Shown here: piece by piece, positions 61,096 to 64,000 of the stretch
How positions within the stretch are numbered: the stretch's first letter is position 1
Layout: each line of letters starts with the position of its first letter
Made by a program: the position numbers and the translations under genes
Notes under the pieces: generated by a model
The model's input: the letters and a program-made list of their open reading frames with translations, nothing else
The model's database searches: none
What the model was told of the DNA's origin: nothing
From: Bacteroides neonati
Lineage (GTDB): Bacteria > Bacteroidota > Bacteroidia > Bacteroidales > Bacteroidaceae
NCBI RefSeq assembly: GCF_000499785.1
Contig: NZ_HG726026.1
Span: 62,001 to 126,000, forward strand
Length of the DNA: 64,000 nucleotides
Direction: 5' to 3'

Positions 61096-61308
61096 ATGGT
61101 AGCCATGGGCATTTCAATAAATAGAATAAAAGTAGTGCTTGCTGAAAATAAAAAGACAAATAAATGGTTAGCTGATGTACTTGGTAAAAATGCAGCAACT
61201 GTGTCTCGTTGGTGTACAAATGAAAGCCAGCCGTCCGTTGAAACGTTTTATCAAATAGCAAAATTGATCGATATAGACATAAGGGAGCTTTTTAATAAAA
61301 CGAAGTAG
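61096..61308 (+). CDS. Xre-family HTH regulator
   Basis: A 70-aa single-domain helix-turn-helix protein: ISINRIKVVLAENKKTNKWL, then ADVLGKNAATVSRWCTNESQ (recognition helix) and PSVETFYQIAKLIDIDIREL. ATG 61105 is an alternative start. It is 4 nt upstream of the AAA ATPase gene and just behind a consensus promoter, so it most likely autoregulates the three-gene operon. Confidence 0.88.
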   Translation: MVAMGISINRIKVVLAENKKTNKWLADVLGKNAATVSRWCTNESQPSVETFYQIAKLIDIDIRELFNKTK

Positions 61309-61312
61309 AATA

Positions 61313-62314
61313 ATGGCTAGAGCAGATTTAATAGTAGATTTAGTGCGATATGCGATCACCGGGAATAAACCTATGATCAAAAAAGTCACTGAGGCAATTG
61401 TTTCTGAGGAAAGAAAGAAACAACATACGATTTTGGCTGATAAAATAGAGAATGAGCTAAATAAAATTCGAGCTACTGATAGCTCTAATAATACAAGCTT
61501 AAACACTAATGGTAAAGCAATAATAGATTACAGAGCTGAAAGCTTAATCACGGAGATAACTCCAACAAAAAGATTATCAGATTTAATTCTGCCAACAGAA
61601 GTGCTTACCTCATCAAATCAGTTTATTCAAGAGCAGTTTAGAGTTGACTTATTACGCTCTTATGGACTTGAACCAAGGAACCGAATTCTTCTCATTGGCC
61701 CTCCTGGTAATGGAAAAACATCATTAGCTGAGGCATATGCCGAAGCCTTGATGGTGCCATTGTATGTTGTCAAATATGATAGTCTGGTCGGAGCTTATTT
61801 GGGTGAGACTGCATCAAGGTTGCGGAAGTTAATGGATTATGTTAGCACAAGGAAATGCGTGCTATTTTTTGATGAATTTGAAACTTTAGGTAAAGAGCGT
61901 GGCGATATCCATGAAACTGGTGAAATTAAACGAGTTGTTAGTTCTTTATTGTTACAGATTGACAATCTTTCTAGTCATGTAATCGTTATTGGTGCTACAA
62001 ATCATCCGGAGTTATTGGATAGAGCTGTGTGGAGAAGGTTCCAGATCAAAATATCCCTGCCAATTCCAACAAGGGTGAATATTGTTTCATGGCTAGATCA
62101 ATTTCAAAATAAGCATAGAATTCGATTTGAATATGCTTCTGAAACGATAGCTAAAAAACTATTAGGGATAAATTATGCTGAATTAGAAGAATTTGGTCTG
62201 TCAATATTAAGACAGTATGTATTATCTTTACCGGATTCAAATATGAAAGACATTGTATCTAATGAGTTGAAAAATAAAGCAAATAATATATCTGACTCAG
62301 AGTCTAAGAAATAA
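61313..62314 (+). CDS. ietA: AAA+ ATPase, IetA-like
   Basis: A 333-aa AAA+ protein. Walker A LIGPPGNGKTSLAEAYAEAL is near residues 127-146, Walker B CVLFFDEFE near 182-190, sensor 1 and the arginine finger in GATNHPELLDRAVWRRF; the last 80 residues are the small helical lid. The first 90 residues are a helical, charged region. In IetAS (described in the 2020 survey of defence genes by Gao and colleagues) an AAA ATPase precedes a subtilisin-like protease; the same order, spacing (8 nt) and sizes are seen here. Name and role are by analogy. Confidence 0.8.
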   Translation: MARADLIVDLVRYAITGNKPMIKKVTEAIVSEERKKQHTILADKIENELNKIRATDSSNNTSLNTNGKAIIDYRAESLITEITPTKRLSDLILPTEVLTSSNQFIQEQFRVDLLRSYGLEPRNRILLIGPPGNGKTSLAEAYAEALMVPLYVVKYDSLVGAYLGETASRLRKLMDYVSTRKCVLFFDEFETLGKERGDIHETGEIKRVVSSLLLQIDNLSSHVIVIGATNHPELLDRAVWRRFQIKISLPIPTRVNIVSWLDQFQNKHRIRFEYASETIAKKLLGINYAELEEFGLSILRQYVLSLPDSNMKDIVSNELKNKANNISDSESKK

Positions 62315-62322
62315 TTTATATT

Positions 62323-64000
62323 ATGCCAAATAATCATCCTTTATTATTTTTCCCAGAACCTATTTCACTTCAAAAAAAGGCAGGAGTTCGATTCATTCCG
62401 AAATCTATATCTTATCCATCAAATGATAGACAAACGGAACGTTTATCCCCATTGTTTGATGCATTATGTAGATCATTTGAACATCAAAGAGTTGATATTC
62501 AAAACACACCTGTGGGAATAGACCCCGAACAGGTGCTCGTATTTGAGACTATAGGCAATGTAGAGAACTTCATTATAGCAATCGGAAAGACAGATGGCTT
62601 GGAATGGATGGGTGAGATAGAATTGGATGATATATGTCCTTCTGATGATTTTCATTATACTGAGGTTGGATCAGAAGAAAAAAGTCTTCATGGGCGATTA
62701 TTTTTAACAATGACTAACCAGAGGGCTATGACTGAAATGTTATCTCTTTGGAGAGAGTACTCTGCTAATCCAAACATCAGATTCCGAAAAGGATTAAATG
62801 GATTTAAGGCTTTATTTAAACAACTTTATACTATCCGTAGATGGGATGTGCAGGATCGTTTAATCGAAACTAATGTTATTGAATATTGGAAAAAAGATAT
62901 AGAAGCAAATGAACAGAATATCCGTTTTGAATTACAATTGTGGTATAGTGCATCTGCTGAAAAAAGAGATACATCATTTCGTAGGGTATCTACCATCGTT
63001 GAATCATTAAACGGAAGATGCCTAGTTCACTCTGTTATTGAAGAAATATCTTATCACAGTATATTAGTAGAATTGCCATCAACTGCTATACAGGATATTA
63101 TCAGTACCCAAGACACTCAGTTGGTGAGATGTGATCAGGTGATGTTTTTTAGGCCATCTGGACAAATAGCAATTGTCTCAGATATTGAATCCGATGGGTT
63201 TGTTAGTGATGAGTTTTCTGATGATGAATTGCCAAGTGGTGAACCAGAAGCAGCTATTTTTGATGGACTTCCTGTTAATAATCACCAGAAGCTATCTAAT
63301 AGAATTATGGTTGATGATCCTGATGATTATAGTGATGGATATACAGTTCAACATAGAGTTCATGGAACAGCAATGAGTTCCTTGATAATACATGGTGATA
63401 TCAATGACAATGAGAAGGCGATATCAACCCCATTATATATTAGACCTATAATGAAGCCTGTAGCTGGGATGTCTAGTTCGATAGAAAAAGTACCTAGCGA
63501 TGTGTTATTTGTTGATTTACTCCACAGGGCAGTTAAGAGATTGTTCGATGGAGAGGGAGATAGCGTTCCTATTGATTCTATTAAACTCATCAACCTGTCT
63601 ATTGGAGATAGCTCCCTGTTGTTTTTTCATTCGATGAGTCCTGCTGCAAAATTATTAGATTGGCTTAGTTGGAAATACAATGTGCTATTTATAATTAGTG
63701 CAGGTAACCATGTTGATGTTCTTGAGATGTCAACCTCATACAGAGACTTCAAGGCATTAAGTGATCAGCAAAAAGAATATATTATCTATAATACTATTAT
63801 CAACGATAGAAGGAATAGAAGAATACTGTCGCCATCAGAGAGTATGAATAATATTACGGTAGGCTCAATAAGCGTAGATAATTCTCCTGAGAATTATTGC
63901 GAAAGGAGAATAAATCCGACTTTACATGTGTTACCAAATGTTTATTCTTCTTTTGGCGGTGGCTATAGGAAGTCCATAAAGCCTGATTTTGTTTATTATG
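62323..64000 (+). CDS. ietS: Subtilisin-like serine protease, IetS-like (3' end outside window)
   Basis: ATG 62323 opens a frame that is still open at the window end (about 559 codons). The S8 triad is partly visible: Asp in AAIFDGLP (about D314), His in HGTAMSSLI (about H347) and the oxyanion Asn in ISAGNH (about N462). The nucleophile GTS motif should come shortly after SSFGGGYRKSIKPDF, beyond 64000. The first 300 residues are a long N-terminal region typical of IetS-type proteases, without a signal peptide, so it acts in the cytosol. It follows the AAA gene by 8 nt. Confidence 0.82.
   Translation, partial: MPNNHPLLFFPEPISLQKKAGVRFIPKSISYPSNDRQTERLSPLFDALCRSFEHQRVDIQNTPVGIDPEQVLVFETIGNVENFIIAIGKTDGLEWMGEIELDDICPSDDFHYTEVGSEEKSLHGRLFLTMTNQRAMTEMLSLWREYSANPNIRFRKGLNGFKALFKQLYTIRRWDVQDRLIETNVIEYWKKDIEANEQNIRFELQLWYSASAEKRDTSFRRVSTIVESLNGRCLVHSVIEEISYHSILVELPSTAIQDIISTQDTQLVRCDQVMFFRPSGQIAIVSDIESDGFVSDEFSDDELPSGEPEAAIFDGLPVNNHQKLSNRIMVDDPDDYSDGYTVQHRVHGTAMSSLIIHGDINDNEKAISTPLYIRPIMKPVAGMSSSIEKVPSDVLFVDLLHRAVKRLFDGEGDSVPIDSIKLINLSIGDSSLLFFHSMSPAAKLLDWLSWKYNVLFIISAGNHVDVLEMSTSYRDFKALSDQQKEYIIYNTIINDRRNRRILSPSESMNNITVGSISVDNSPENYCERRINPTLHVLPNVYSSFGGGYRKSIKPDFVYY

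Overview
The window is a chromosomal segment of a Bacteroidales bacterium, most likely Bacteroides in the strict sense. Evidence for this: the bifunctional L-fucose salvage enzyme Fkp, an SDR-type threonine dehydrogenase paired with kbl, many Bacteroidetes-only families (DUF3127, DUF4494, DUF4348-like), lipoproteins with short lipoboxes, and repeated Bacteroides-type promoters (TTTG about 19 nt before TAnnTTTG). Shine-Dalgarno sequences are mostly absent. No rRNA, tRNA, IS element or CRISPR array was recognised. Family names are recalled from protein motifs; no database search was run.

Positions 1 to about 42.6 kb are core genome. In order: threonine catabolism (kbl edge, tdh), murB and an MBL-fold hydrolase, an anchored protein of unknown role, an SSB-like OB protein divergent from dnaN, an exonuclease, coaBC, recN, rlmB, a protease-like TPR protein, a DUF805 protein, ridA, folC, a PIN-PhoH ATPase, a membrane nucleotide-sugar dehydratase, a DUF4494-yggS-DHOD-like operon, fkp, a GH36 alpha-galactosidase, a DUF1349 protein divergent from a LuxR-type regulator, a large TPR protein, thrS-infC-rpmI-rplT, a flavodoxin/ferredoxin fusion, an iorA-iorB-paaK-xpt operon (aryl-pyruvate to aryl-acetate with energy recovery), mltG and an anchored nuclease.

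From about 43.2 kb the content is accessory. First come an orphan C-terminal domain of a contractile-injection-system tape-measure protein with its own promoter, a small lipoprotein, a free-standing Hint-like protein, a hicA remnant and an orphan hicB. Then, after a terminator and a fresh promoter, comes an 11.3-kb rightward phage cassette: ClpP-like protease, capsid, two unknowns, portal-like protein, connector-like protein, a 1274-aa collagen-repeat fibre, two small proteins, holin, amidase and a spanin-like protein. No terminase, tape measure, tail tube or integrase is visible.

From 57.3 kb to the end is a string of small, AT-rich, separately promoted genes typical of a defence or moron island: a two-TM protein, a HEPN protein with a 71-aa partner, a GIY-YIG protein, a 200-aa unknown, a DUF2589-like mini-protein, and an Xre regulator followed by an AAA ATPase and a subtilisin-like protease. 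The last pair matches the layout of the IetAS anti-phage system; the protease runs off the window before its catalytic serine.
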